Shown here in pieces: positions 34,888 to 49,160 of a stretch of DNA of 64,000 nt. The DNA is from Spizellomyces punctatus DAOM BR117 (Eukaryota; Chytridiomycota; Chytridiomycetes; Spizellomycetales; Spizellomycetaceae), in contig NW_015971540.1 in the NCBI RefSeq assembly GCF_000182565.1, forward strand, positions 1,550,476 to 1,614,475, given 5' to 3'. Made by a program: the position numbers and the translations under genes. A model generated the notes under the pieces. That model worked only from the letters and a program-made list of their open reading frames with translations. It made no database searches and was not told the DNA's origin. How positions within the stretch are numbered: the stretch's first letter is position 1; each line of letters opens with the position of its first letter.

Positions 34888-35349
34888 CTCTTTGTGTGGC
34901 GATTAACCTCCAGTGACGAGAATCATGCCAGTAGTTGTAGTGACTTTTCCACGGTGTCGCGTTATCCTATGCCATGATGCAAAGTCCAATCGGCTCCTTT
35001 TGCACGGCCATGGGTCGTATCTTCTACTTGGCGTATTCCGGCCTTCATGCCTTCATTGCGCTGTTGATTCTTGTTTAATCCTTTGGCCGTTAAACTTTTG
35101 TTTCTCAAAAGTTGGAACTTTTGGCCTGGGGTTGTTGTCATAGTAACAAGCGGTGTGACCGTCCTCAAGACTCGCTGATCTGCGCTGGACTTTCTGAAAG
35201 TCATCCGACGCTTGACTCGGACCTTGTTGGGGGGAAGGAAAACGTTACGTTCAGCAGCTGCTTCTACTCAAGTTGGACTGCACTTTAGATAATGATGCTA
35301 ACGAGTTGATGAAAAACTACTCCCGCTTCACAATCTGTTGTTCACGACA
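34888..35349. promoter_or_regulatory. Divergent promoter region DUF1349 / TAF4
   Basis: 462 bp between start codons with an X-box at 35134-35147. A minus-strand 80-codon frame (34962-35204) has no family resemblance and covers the X-box, so I leave it out. Confidence 0.55.
35134..35147. promoter_or_regulatory. X-box GTTGTCATAGTAAC
   Basis: RFX-type site with both half-sites intact at the outer bases; 202 bp upstream of TAF4. Confidence 0.6.
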
Positions 35350-37977
35350 ATGAATTCCGAAGACACTAGCTTTCTTGATATCTTAGCAGCCGTCGCCGAT
35401 CACGAACAACCTCTTGCGGTGAACACCGCGTCTGCGGAAATGGACAAGGATTCCGACACTGTACCTACTCCCGCGGACGCTGAACCAACCGATGAGGATC
35501 TGCTCTCGCTATTTCCAGCCCATCCGCCAGAACTGCCTGTGGAAGAGCAGATCGCCGCTGAAGAAGAAGAAGACGACGAATTGGCCGCAATTTTTGCCGA
35601 TCCACCACATATGACGTCCACAGCACCTAAAATAGATGTTTCCGCTCCAATACCTTCCCATAGTCCTATATCTCCCGCCATAATACCATCCGCAACTCTC
35701 TCTTCAGCAACGGCCCAGGCGCCGACGTCGATGATTGCGTCCTCTTCGATACCTTCTCAAACAACGATTCAATCTCCAGCGCATCATATACAACCTAGGG
35801 GAAGCCTTCCCGGTACGCCAATGACTTCACGATCGTCTACTCAAGCACCAACTGCGTATACTTCACCCATGTCCACTCTTGCTCCGGGGATGCCGGCGCC
35901 GTCGATAGCGAGCCCCGTCACTCTGCCAAAAACACCTGCATACCGACCATCCCCCCTCTCTGGAGCACGACCCTCACCCGCCCCCTCAACCCCCACCACT
36001 GCCCCCGTGTCACTTGGTCCTCAGCAGCTCCTACAAAATCTTTTGAAGCAGGTACCTGCTGAGAGACATCCCGAATTTCTCGAGCTGTATAGACAACTAC
36101 AGGTAAGCAGTAGCGACATCCTCTCCAACTACATCAAGGCGTGAACAGCGATGGGCATCGATTTCTGCATATGTTTTCTAACTTTTATGTATCGCGGTCT
36201 TGCAGAGTAAAATGCTCAACAATGACCAATTTCTTGATCGAGCAAAAGGCATGCTGAACGTTGCTGCAGCAAGGCAGCCCAGCAGCCCCAGCCCATATAC
36301 CAAAGGACCATTATCGGTAGGATAAGATGATTGGAGGGATGCAAGTTCATCACACTGATCTTATGTTAAATACTTGTCTGATTTAGGCACAGACATTTGG
36401 GGCACCAGGTGGTGTAGGCCCAGTTCTGGATGAGATGAGGAAACGGCAGGCGGAGGCAGCTCAATACGCGTCCCCACTCGGGTATGGACTAGCTAACGAA
36501 TCTCTTGTATCCACATATAACGTACTGAATTGAACTTGAAAATAGCGCGAAACGGATGAGGCCTGACAATTTTTCAACACCAGGGCGCGTGTCAATGCAA
36601 TTGAATATGGCTTCACCATTATCCAATGCTGCTGGAGTTCCAGTCGGACTCTCTCCTGCTATGCAATGTGAGTTTCCTAGAAACGTCTGCGACGAGGCCT
36701 TGTTATTTTGCGTTGTTTTGGTGAGTTTAGCGAATAGATGGGCTGATATGTTCCTCAGATCGTCCAGCAGCTTTTGGAACTCCTCGTCAGCCGGGTCCGG
36801 CGATGTCCGTTAGATCTGCAGATGAAATTGACCCAACTAAACTGGATGTTCAGAGTATGATGGACGCGACGAGTTACACCGGTGTCAATATCCGGGTACG
36901 TTGCAGTCGACCATTTGTCGCAGCGTTTCGAAGTTGAATTGCGCTAATACGGGACATCGCTTTTTTTAGGAGGAAGAGGACAATATCATGAGTACGGTCA
37001 TGATGCCTTCAGCTGGCCAGTACCAAGTTCCTGGATTAAGTCGAGTGAGGGATCAGTCTTTCCTCAACATACCCGCGCTGCGCAAGAAAGTGGAAGCAAT
37101 AGGTGAGTGATTCACGCTATTCAGATCCTTTTGCCTTCCAAGAAACGCTAAGTCCTCCGCAATAGCAAAGGATTGCAATGTTTCGCACGTGGAAGCGGAT
37201 CTTCTCTCTTACATCGCACTAGCAACTCAGGAACGAATGCGAGATCTAATGGAACGGATGGTGGTTGCAGCAAAGCACCGTACAGGCTTGATGCACGAAT
37301 ACTTTTTGAAACAGGAGAGAGAACGGATTGCCAAAGGCCAGGAAGGATTGGAGTTGCAAGTGGTGAAGCGAGATGATGTTCGCAGAAAGCTGGCAGTGAT
37401 AGAACGAAGGGAACGTGAGCAGGAGAAAAAGTTGAAGGCGTTGAGGGCCGCGACCGAGGAAGGCAACGTTAATCCAGAAGTGGATGGTGCGGATAGCGCC
37501 CCGGCGGGAGGGAAAGTCGGCACTGTGGGGACCGCTGGTGCATCCAAAGACAAAGAAGAGGGAGTGAAAAAGAAGAAAAAAAGTGTCAAGGAAAAGGATA
37601 TGCCTGAAGAAATCAAGATGAAGCTGGCCAATCAAGCTGTAATGGCTGCGATAGGTGGTACACCGTTGAAGAGCTGGATGATTGCGGGTACAGGCGGAGG
37701 GAATGCAAGTAATGGTGCAGGGGGAACGTCACTGAAGGTAGCCTCGTCTTCGAAGAAGCGAAAGTATGACGGGGATGGCACGAATCGATCTGGAGGATTG
37801 GTTGGTACAATCTCGTCGTCTACCCGGCTTCCTGGTACCGCAGGCGGTAGGCGCGGAACGGCGGCGGAGCAGGCGATGCGACGAGTGACCTTGCGAGATG
37901 CGCTGTTCTGTCTGGAGGCAGATCATGCCATGACAAAAAGCCCGCTTGTGTATAAATGGTGGGCAAATGTAACTTGA
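35350..37977 (+). CDS. TAF4: Transcription initiation factor TFIID subunit 4
   Basis: Histone-fold subunit that pairs with TAF12 in the TFIID core. About eight exons. Start ATG at 35350 (MNSEDTSFLDILAAVADHEQ). A long acidic then Ser/Thr/Pro-rich disordered region precedes QLLQNLLKQVPAERHPEFLE with LYRQLQ, and the TAF4 homology domain follows: DATSYTGVNIR and EEEDNIM, FLNIPALRKKVEAI (histone-fold start), then HVEADLLSYIALATQERMRD with LMERMVVAAKHRTG. A Lys/Glu-rich linker, a Gly-rich patch and the terminal RVTLRDALFCLEADHAMTKS segment complete the CCTD. Order matches TAF4. Convergent with DDX41. Confidence 0.93.
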
Positions 37978-38149
37978 CTGGCAGAACAAAATGTGCATAA
38001 ATACCCTTGGAAGCATCAGAGCTGCTACCGTCGCCTTTCACATGTACGGCATTTTGCCTTTTCAACAGCAAGTGCCCACATTCAACCCAAATGGAAATGG
38101 TGCAAACGATGCTATCCTTATTTTAAAATGAAGACTACACACACGATCC

Positions 38150-40397
<2,248 letters not shown>

Positions 40398-40608
40398 AGC
40401 GCATGTGTTACTGATGCAAAGGCCCAAATCTAAAAGTCGATCTCTGAGCATGCAACAATTATCTTGCGATGAACTGCTGGCATTGTCAATGCTTAGTAAC
40501 TAATTGAACACCACGTGATATTGCCGGGCTTTGCGCAGATCTCGTCGTCGTTTTTTCTCTCCATTTCCATTCATCTGTGTAGAACAATCGTCGCTGCCGT
40601 GAGCTGAA
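40398..40608. promoter_or_regulatory. Bidirectional promoter region DDX41 / RBM42
   Basis: 211 bp between start codons. It has CCACGTGA with a CACGTG core at 40513-40518 but no X-box. Both genes act in pre-mRNA splicing, so co-expression is plausible. Confidence 0.55.
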
Positions 40609-41591
40609 ATGTCGGGATATTATCACCAAGAGATGGACCCGTCCGCCTACTACGGAACTGGTGGCGCGCAATACCAAGCAGACTCTTACATGGCATCGCC
40701 TTACGTTGCATCAGCAGCTCCAACGACATATACTGGTTCAGCAACCTATTCCGCCCCCGAATATTATTCTGCTCCCTATTACGCCAATCCCGTACCTCCG
40801 GTTTCAAGCAATGCGGCTGCATATCCTGTAGGCTACCCAACGAACTCATCGACTGGGGGTGTACCCTATCCAACAGGCTACACGATCGAATCCGAAACCG
40901 GCGCTGTCCCATATCCGGCTGGATACACACCGAGTGCTGCAACGGCAAATATTGTGCGTGTCAACACAGATGAAAACAAGAAAGCTGCTGCCCTGGCAGC
41001 GCTACCGGTCATGGCACCGCATCCCGGAAAGCATGTGGACAAGAGCGCGGAGAAGGGCAAAAAGAAGAAGACGGTGTTGCGGGCCGCAGGTGGAGAAGCG
41101 TGGGAAGATGAAACTCTTCTGGAATGGGACCAGAGTGTGTAGCATGTGCCGCTCGTTGACTGTTTTGTAAACGGATACTCACCTCCTTGGTTATATTGTA
41201 GACGATTTCCGCATCTTTTGTGGTGACCTCGGCAACGAAGTAACCGATGATCTCCTCTTCAAAGCCTTTTCAAAATACCCCTCTGTACTCAAAGCCCGAG
41301 TTGTTCGCGATAAACGAACGAACAAAAGCAAAGGGTATGGGTTTGTCAGTTTCAAAGATGCTGGTGATTTTGTAAAAGCAATGAAGGAAATGAATGGTGG
41401 GTTTAAAATTTATTACATCTTTCCGTTGGTATTTGTGAAACTGACATATGGATCAATGGCCAATAGGAAAATACGTTGGAAACCGGCCTATCAAGTTGCG
41501 AAAGTCGACATGGAAGGAGCGAACTGTAGATATCAAGACTCTCAAAAAGATGCAGCAAACATCAATTTTCAAACCTGTCATCAAGAAATAA
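40609..41591 (+). CDS. RBM42: RNA-binding protein RBM42
   Basis: RRM protein associated with the tri-snRNP. Exon 1 encodes a Tyr/Pro/Ser/Ala-rich region with loose repeats (AAYPVGYPTNSS, GVPYPTGYT, AVPYPAGYT), a basic KGKKKKTVLRAAGGEAWEDE segment and LLEWDQ. Exon 2 carries the single RRM: FRIFCGDLGNEVTDDLLFKA, then RVVRDKRTNKSKGYGFVSFK (RNP1). Exon 3 is KYVGNRPIKLRKSTWKERTV with DIKTLKKMQQ. The AWEDETLLEWDQ/RIFCGDLGNEV linker and the RPIKLRKS end are the RBM42 signature. Divergent from DDX41. Confidence 0.95.
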
Positions 41592-42142
41592 TTTCACCTG
41601 ATCGTGCAAAAAGTTAAGATATTAGATACTGTTCTGTAATTGATTTAGATTTTGGGGTGCTGGTTGTGCGGTCGATAGTCTCGTTACCGCTTTGGAAACC
41701 TGCCTAGCTTGACTGTGTACATATAATGTGATGCTTTTTATGATTATTTTTTCGTTATTCAATTTCACTGTACATGTATGCGCTCGATTATCAGTTGTAC
41801 CCAGTAGGACGCTGGTGAAATGGGGCGTCATCCATCAAGAGACCGAAAACGAGTATACTGGTGATGAACAGAGCATCATCATTAAGGACCTGTCCTTTGA
41901 TATCTGCTTCTGCCTAATGCTACATAGTTCATACATACTAACTAGAACAACATACACTGCGGTCCATTTTGAATCCCATACAGTCTTTCTGTTTCTCCCA
42001 TCTTCCTACTTCATCGCAGAGTGGGCACTGGCTCCGCAAATTGCGCAGAGATATGCGGACATATAAAGGCTGGGCTTGGTCCCGCAGCAGATGATGCGGG
42101 TAGGTTGCTTGGCGGTTGCGGCTGCCGTTGCTGTGTGCAAGA
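41592..42142. other. Convergent intergenic region RBM42 / R-SNARE
   Basis: 551 bp with T-rich stretches around 41740-41770. No gene, X-box or repeat is seen. Confidence 0.55.
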
Positions 42143-43187
42143 TCAATATGCAAGCGGTTGTTGTGGACCTGGAGGCTCTCCAGGAGCCGGATTCACCGCC
42201 GGTTGTGCAGGTGCGGGCACAGTGCGATGAGGAGTCAAGGCAATCGACAACAAGGCCCACAAAACACCTAATTGTCGCTAGAATGTTAGGCAAGTCCCTC
42301 GCAGATATGAAAAAAACAAGGGCTTACAGAGTAATATTAGTGTTGCAAGCACCCCAGAGCCATACCAAAGGAGAGTCGACTACGAAGTTGGAACTCCAGT
42401 TATCAACCGGCAACAAGGATTGGGAACTTGAAGGTCCATAGCTCACCTTGTGCTTCCTGAACCAAGTATCACTTTCCACCCGCCTTGCTCTTCTCTTGAA
42501 CAATGAGCTGGCCGTTTCCAGTTTAGCTACAAAGCATACATATATAAGTATGTTGCATCTCCAGTCAGAAACGACCGAACCCGCTCGAGACACTTGCCTG
42601 ATCTCTTCTGTATATCTTCCAACCTTTCACCTCGCTCAATCAATTTCCCTACCACCTCATGAGCTCTGTCCGTTGCTGCATTCACTTCAACAATAACTTG
42701 CGATGCAGATGTTGATCCCCTGTAGTCGCCCGCGATTGCTCCGTAATTTCTGGCAGTAGATGATGTAGTCAATCCGTCTTGCCGTTTGGCTCGTAGCGCC
42801 GACGGAATGTCCGCGTTTGGGTCAGGAGTGAGGGTCGACGATGAGGAGGCTAGGAAGGAGCGTGGAGGTAGAGCTGGTTTGATGCTGTTCTGATATTCTT
42901 GATCTTGGCGCAGTTGTCTGGCTTTCGTTGCTGCTGTTGGGAGGACAACTGTGCGCTTGGCCGATGCCGTCTCTGCTGATTCCAAGTCTGCGAGGAGAGG
43001 TGACTGGGGTTTTTAAAGATTGAGCCAACTCTGTGGAAAAAGAGTTTGTTGCATGAACGCTCACCCTCTCGTTTTGGTCATCGCTTTCGTCTCGTCCTGC
43101 TGCAACCTTATCTACTAGTGTTCTGATGCCGTCTTTGGCTGCGGCGGCCATCTTGAGAATGCGCGGTGTGCGTCCTTTTCTATCCAT
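42143..43187 (-). CDS. R-SNARE (synaptobrevin/VAMP-like)
   Basis: Vesicle SNARE for membrane fusion, tail-anchored. Five exons. The N-terminus is a roughly 130-residue disordered extension (MDRKGRTPRILKMAAAAKDG and onward), not a longin domain. The SNARE motif starts VIVEVNAATDRAHEVV, has the zero-layer Arg in LIERGERLEDI, and continues across a GC-AG intron (42527-42597) as AKLETASSLFKRRARRVESD. WFRKHK leads into the membrane anchor GVLATLILLCVLWALLSIAL, which an intron splits. A Pro-rich tail follows (PAPAQPAVNPAPGEPPGPQQ), long for a tail-anchored SNARE. Exact trafficking step cannot be told from sequence. Confidence 0.88.
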
Positions 43188-43915
43188 TACGGTAGAGATG
43201 CAAATTTCTGGATATTCGTGCTGTATGTTTATGTTCTTGGCAGCTAAACCGACAAAGCTGGAATATCGATGATGGCATTTTCCATCATGCTCATGATTAG
43301 GTTAGCAGAGTCGGGGGAAAAAATAGTAACATTCGAGAATATCCAGACGTCTGGACGAACAACCGTCAAAAGATTGATAAAAAAAAAGATGAACTTAAAC
43401 ACCGGAAGCATCGCACAGCAGTAGATTTCAACTCCGCTGACACGTAAGCGATGGGTTTACATGCGCTCGTTCTTGGCCTTTGCAAAATCCAGGCTTTTCA
43501 ATTATGTACGGATTAAAGAACAGATTCTTCGAACGTCAAAGTCAATTTTATGTTTCCAGCTGTCCCAGGCTCCCAGCTATAGACCGTCGATAAATAAAAC
43601 ATACCAACAAACCCTTTTCGGAAATGACCAATCTAACAGCCCCTCCGTTTCCTGCACAGCGACAGTCCGTAGTTTCTCCATGAAAAAGCTTCTCGTTGCC
43701 GCCCCGCCGTTGGGTCCTGCAGGACGCCAACGTAAGACCGCACCGCCGTGAACCAAACGCCGCGTTCCTCGTTCTGTATATTAAACGCTGGAGTTCGACA
43801 TTTGAGCTTGCCGTGTTGTTGTTTCGCTCCCTTTCCTTCTTGACTCTGGGCTAGTGATGCTTAAAGTTAACTTGTACGTATGAAAGTTTTTTACTTTCGC
43901 GGAGGCATCAGCAAT
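43188..43915. other. Intergenic region upstream of R-SNARE and P450 relic
   Basis: 728 bp. It holds a 14-bp perfect palindrome TCCAGACGTCTGGA at 43342-43355 and AT-rich runs near 43380. Open frames inside (43461-43751 +, 43548-43730 -) have no recognisable content. Confidence 0.5.
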
Positions 43916-45419
43916 ATGGCAATCGTTGAGCTTTGTGGCCTTCTTGTGGCGACAGGACTCACTTTTGTGATCTCTGACTACCTTTTCAACCACAAGAACG
44001 CGACAGTTCCTTTGCGTCAGGACACATCCCTATCTTGGGACACCTTGAAAATGTACGGAAATATGTAGAGGCAGGCAAGGCCCATCAGTTCTTCATCGAT
44101 CTAAACAAGAAATATGGTCCGATCGTGCGTTTCCGATTTCTCTCTGAACTCGATCGTAATTTCGGATCCCATTGCGGCCAAAGAAGTACTTTCCGACTCC
44201 ACCAGCTTTCCTAGAGGAAACAAGGGACATGTAGTCGCGGACGGCATGGTTTACAATGGACTTTTTATTATGCCCACGTATGAGGTGTGGAAAATGCACC
44301 AAAAAGCTGTTGCAGCCGGGATTTGGCCTGACGCATTTGCGACATGCTGTAACAGCAGCGTCCGTAATGGGAGACGAACTGTTGCAATTATGGGATACAG
44401 TTTATGATAATGGGCAAAAGGCAAGGGGAGAGTCCGAGAGCCATCATCAATGCTCCTTTGTACATGTCCTGGGAAACGCTGGACGTGCTCGGTCAAGCTT
44501 CCTCGTACAAGTTTGAGCACGTTCGATCATTAAAGTCGAATGATGCTGACGCCAAAGCGTTATTCAGAGAGTACGAAGTTATCAACCATGGGTTGACCCG
44601 GCGACCTCTCCTGCCGCGTATTCTGTGGAATCTGGCCAAAGTGGGTCCCAATGACATCAAATCTGGTGTTAATGCCATTGTAGATGCTAGAAAAAAGAGA
44701 TCCGACGCATTTCACGCTAGTGACACCGATGCGGATTTTCTTAATCGTCTACTGTCTTCGGGGAAATTCAGCGATCAGGACATTCTGGGCGAGCTCGTTG
44801 CTTTTTTTCATTGCTGAATTTGAAACGGTAGCTATTGCAAAAAGATTGTCAGAATATATGCGGCAACGCTAAAACTGTCCACATTCTCTGGCACACATCC
44901 AATACGCTGACAAAGGCCGTGATGTGCCTGGCACAGCACCCGGATGCAATGAAGATGCTACAGGAGGAGGTCGATTCTGTCCTCGGTAGCTCCTTGGATG
45001 TGCATTCTGACGATATGTCTCGTCTCATTGTGGTGGACGCTATTGTCAAGGAAACGCTCCGCCTTTACCTTACCATCCCCGTCCTTTGGCGCTCTTGTGT
45101 CAAGGAGAGCCCCCTTGTTTCTCACAAGGCTGCCCCAGAAACAATCGTCTATATCAACATCAATTCCGACCATCACGACCCAAAGGTTTACCCAGATCCT
45201 CAGTCTTTCCAGCCCAGCCGCTGGCTCAAGGCAGATCCTGCTCCGCCAGGTTCTTTACACCCTTTGGGCTGGGCGTACACAACTGGATCGAACAAAAGAT
45301 GGCCTTGATCGAAACCAAGGCGCTGTTAGCCAAGATGCAAGCTAGATATACGTGGAAGATTGTTCCTGGGCAAGCATTGCGCATTGTGCATTCCGTTACA
45401 GTAGCAAGCGATCTGTAAT
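43916..45419 (+). pseudogene. Cytochrome P450 pseudogene
   Basis: Remnant of a microsomal P450: membrane anchor (MAIVELCGLLVATGLTFVIS), IPILGHLE, RKYVEAGKAHQFFIDLNKKY, ISDPIAAKEVLS, LYMSWETLDVLGQASSYKFE, an I-helix relic (AFFIAEFETVAI), the K-helix KETLR (ExxR), and PDPQSF before the heme region. The frame must change at least six times (near 44000, 44145, 44325, 44410, 44810 and 45245), and not at usable splice sites. The heme loop reads PFGLGVHNWIEQKMA, so the obligatory heme-ligand Cys is Trp and the usual Arg is His. Neighbouring genes show no frameshifts, so sequencing error is unlikely. The family resembles CYP4/CYP52-type fatty-acid hydroxylases only loosely. Confidence 0.85.
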
Positions 45420-45746
45420 ACATAATCAATATCGTAAGCACTGCGCCGCCCAGCCCCTGACATAGCCTTGGCATCGCGTGGCACAGCAACCCTTTGAATG
45501 CCACCCAATGGAGCACGTGCGCTACGTAAGTGGCGCATGTGGTGTCCGCCAAGCCCCTTCGCGTCATCAGCGCGCGGGGGCGGGGTGTCCAATTTCAAAC
45601 CCGGTTTGGGGTCTATGAAAAGGAACGGGAAGGCGAGAACGGGGATTTTGGAAACGGAAGGAATTAGAGATTTCGTTTCGAGGATATTATTCTATTCGTT
45701 GCATCTACAGTCTTGAAGAAAGCATCTTGAGAAACCGGCATTTTGA
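45420..45746. other. Intergenic region between P450 relic and MFSD8-like gene
   Basis: 327 bp, GC-rich, with a CACGTG at 45515-45520 about 230 bp upstream of the transporter start. No gene is seen. Confidence 0.5.
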
Positions 45747-47683
45747 ATGGCAAAGACTTCTCAAGGACAGGATGGAGCGAGACGTCAACCTTCGCTCTTT
45801 CTGAACACGTCCCTTAGTTTGAGAAACGATCACGATTCCTACGAGCACGACAATGAACACGAAGCGTCCTATATTTGCGAGAACAGCCCGTTGTTACTCG
45901 ATTACGGGTACAGAAGAGGGTCGGAAGACAACTGCGATTCAGCAAGTCTTCACTCTCGACCTCCGTCGTACGCGACCCTCGGCTCTCCAACAGATGTGGA
46001 GGAGAGCGATGTAGAGATTGAAAGTGAATTTTCGAATGACGTGAAAAAGAGTACATCCAGGTCGTGCTGGTCGCACCTACCTCCAAGAGACACTCTCACG
46101 GTGCTGTTGTCATTGTTTATTACGGAGGCGAGTCGCGGTCTGGTGTTGCCTACCATGTACGTTGTCGAGAATATAGTTAATGCCAAGGCTACAGTGGAAA
46201 CTCATCATGCCTTCCACATTGCAGGTATACTTATGTTACGTTAATGGGAGGAAATCTTTCTACATTGGGTACCATGATTTCGCTATTTTCGGTCGGGCGT
46301 CTTATATGCTCGGTTCCATTTGGAACATGGGCGGATAAACGACGCTCCTCTCGGGAAGTATTTATCTTCGCCGCTGTTTTGGCTGCGGCTTCAAATACTT
46401 TATACGCATTCTCTTGGGCTTTACCCCGTCCTATATATTGGTTGTATTTCTCGAGGTTGGCATGTGGATTCGCCACTGGCACGGTCGCTGTCTGCAGGTC
46501 ATATTTAGCGAGTGCGGTGCCTCCAGCTGAACGAACAAAAGCGATTGCGTGGAGCGGCATGGTGAGTCTCGTGCTGTCAAGTGTCCTCAGAAGGAACTTC
46601 TGCTGAAATAGAATCGTATTTCCCTAGGCACAATATGCCGGATTTTCCTTGACTCCTGGCATTGCAACACTCATCATGTATTTGGGAGGCGCTTACACAG
46701 AGTCCGATACGGCGGACGCATCGTCTGTCGAGAGCGACAACGACAAAACAGGGACGCCGACCTTGTTTGCGTGCATTCTCCCAACTGGAGCTTTAGTTCT
46801 CGTGAACATTCTCCTCATCCCAGTCCTTCTCTCGGCGATGCCGAAGCGGGATCCTGTTGCACCGGTGCCTCCGACTCTCCCACAACCAAACGGCACCGCC
46901 GCTGTATCCTCTCATGCAGAAGCGAAGCTCTTAAAGTGGGGCTTTGTCCTGTTCTTCACCCTGAATCTTGTCCTACGTGGTGTCATTGGTGTCACGGAAA
47001 CGATTGCTCCGGAATTGTATCAGCATCATCGCGTGGACGATGAGGCTGCCCTCGAACATTCCGGTCAATTCTTTTTTATGCTGGGAATAATTGGGCTTGT
47101 TGTCTTTTTCCTCGTTGATCCCATTCAGCGCCGACTGATCGCCGGACCTCATCTTTTGAATCTGGGAATTGCGGCGGTTATTGCTGGAACGCTCCTCAAT
47201 GTGGACCCGGAACCGGAGCGTACCAAAGCCAATTGGTTGTCATTTGTGGGTGGAATGACTTTGATATGGTCCATCGGGTCTCCTGTTTGTCAAACCTTGA
47301 CTGTTTCCATGTACTCTAAAATGCTGGGTAAGAGGCCGCAAGGGTCCCTCATTGGGTGGATCACCACAGCGGGAAGTATCGGGCGAATCTTGTTCCCCTT
47401 TTTGATTGGCCTAAAAGACTGTGCTGCATTTTGGGTCAATTGGATGGACGTAGTCTTGTGTTTTGGCTGTGCGGTGGGTGTCCTTGTATTTGAAAGGTGT
47501 GTGGGCAAAACGCGAAGGATGCTCGAAGGGAATGAAGAGGTGGGGCCTGATGATGAAACACCGCATCATTCGGACGACGAGTTGGATGGTGAGACGGACA
47601 GTGAAGAAGTGCCGATTGACTGCGGAGGGAATGAACGGCTGTCTGGAGGACCGGCGGAGGTCACAAACGCACAGAAAAGATGA
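45747..47683 (+). CDS. MFSD8/CLN7-like vacuolar MFS transporter
   Basis: Twelve-helix MFS carrier resembling lysosomal MFSD8/CLN7 (chloride-channel-like activity reported for the human protein). Three exons, the first ending ITEASRGLVLPTM at a GTACGT donor. The N-terminal tail of about 120 residues is acidic and contains ENSPLL (45-50), an acidic-dileucine sorting motif of the type that sends MFSD8 to lysosomes. Family blocks: YTYVTLMGGNLSTLGTMISL, FSVGRLICSVPFGTWADKRR, SRLACGFATGTVAVCRSYLA, and near the end MYSKMLGKRPQGSLIGWITT with AGSIGRILFP, which parallels LYSKILGPKPQG in the human protein. The C-tail is acidic. Convergent with HIS6. Confidence 0.88.
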
Positions 47684-47824
47684 GATTCCCTGTTGTATGG
47701 ATTTGGGTGATTGGCATGTTTGTAAATAGCCTTGTGTAAATATATATCACTTTGAGAACAAAACATTTCGTCCAAATGCTTTGAAGCGTAACAATGTATT
47801 AAAATGAACACTATTGTTTGATGC

Positions 47825-49160
47825 CTACGCACGACTCGTTCTGTTCCATTCCACTGCATCATCAAATCGTACACCTGTGCCCCCAAAAATGTCCAGTGCG
47901 CTGAAAGAAGGGTCCTGGTCAGCCAACCGGACACTTGCCATTTTGCCATAACGAATCCCACCTTCCATAGGTCAAATCTACTTTTCCGTTCGACAGCCTT
48001 TGCACCAGCGCCAAATCGTTGATATCTACAGGACCGTTTCCTTCATCAAAAATCTGACACTTTCCAATCACGAATTTACAGCGACACTCACCCTTCCCTC
48101 CCCCCGCGTAGGTACAAGGTATGGTACACCATTCGCCCAGACCTATAACGTAAGACTACCTTGTTCACAACGCTTTGACGCAAAGCCAAGTTGAAAGACG
48201 GTACTTACGTCGAACAAGTTCCTCATCAATGCCTTGACATAGCCCCTCTACGTCTGCAGCGTGAACCAGGAACTCGCTGAGAGTGGATGAGTAAGGAGCT
48301 GGATTCATCGGTCGAGAAAAGCCTATCATGGTTACCTGCAGTATTCGGTTATCATGTCCAACGTTTCTGATGCCCATCCCAATGAGTATCAATATTACAC
48401 GCTCAACACTTCAGGTAATTGCTCACCTTTATTGACTTCTGTATCCGTGGGTGTTTGCCATTTGTCCATGGCTACTATCCACTTGTCGCCTCGTCTCTTG
48501 CAGCTTTAACATGATCTTTAGCGATTACAAAAGGATTACGTTCCTTGCAAAAATCCAAAACTTACCTCAGATCTACTACTAAAGACTTTTTACCGATTTT
48601 CTCGGCAAGTGCACGGAGACGGTCTATGCTGAACTTTGCATTCGGGAATAGCCAACTTGTTACAATCACCTGTAAGCAAAATGAAAAAGCATATATCAAT
48701 CAATCATTCTGTGTTCTAGGAAAAAATAGCGCCATTCTCCATTCAAAAATCAAACGCAAATATATCAAGAATCCTCACCCCAAAACGCATACTTTATCTG
48801 CACCCGCATCCAGCCATTCCTGGGCGTTATCAATATTGATACCTCCACCAATTTGCAAGCCTTTGGGCCACGCTGTGAGAGCGGACTTTGCTGCCTCGTC
48901 ATTCTTTGGCCCCAGTTTAATCACATGTGCGCCGTTGAGACCGTTTTGGCGGTAGAGAGCTGCATAATATGACGGTGGATGGCTAAGATATGCAAGCAGG
49001 TCAACGAGGAGCACCATGCGACATGACATTTGCCTTACACACTTTACCTCGCGACAAAGTTCGTCTTGAGAACGGAGGGTGCAGAATCGCTCAAAGATGC
49101 CCCTACAATCTGTTTCACTTGACCTTCATGGAGGTCAATGCAAGGGCGAAAAACCGTCAT
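47825..49160 (-). CDS. HIS6: ProFAR isomerase (histidine biosynthesis)
   Basis: TIM-barrel isomerase converting ProFAR to PRFAR, the fourth step of histidine synthesis. At least six exons. It opens [20 protein letters not shown] (catalytic Asp in CIDLH), then [20 protein letters not shown] with [92 protein letters not shown] and a final [20 protein letters not shown]. The order follows yeast His6. The frame is open upstream to 49256, but homologs start at MTxF and an X-box sits in that stretch, so 49160 is preferred. Divergent from the J-protein gene. Confidence 0.94.

Noticed and set aside
34962-35204. 80-codon minus-strand open frame between DUF1349 and TAF4
   Set aside because: No recognisable content, contains the X-box at 35134, and sits where both promoters must be.
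37227-37631. 134-codon minus-strand open frames opposite TAF4
   Set aside because: Shadow of the Lys/Glu-rich TAF4 coding strand (gives Phe/Leu/Ser-rich antisense).
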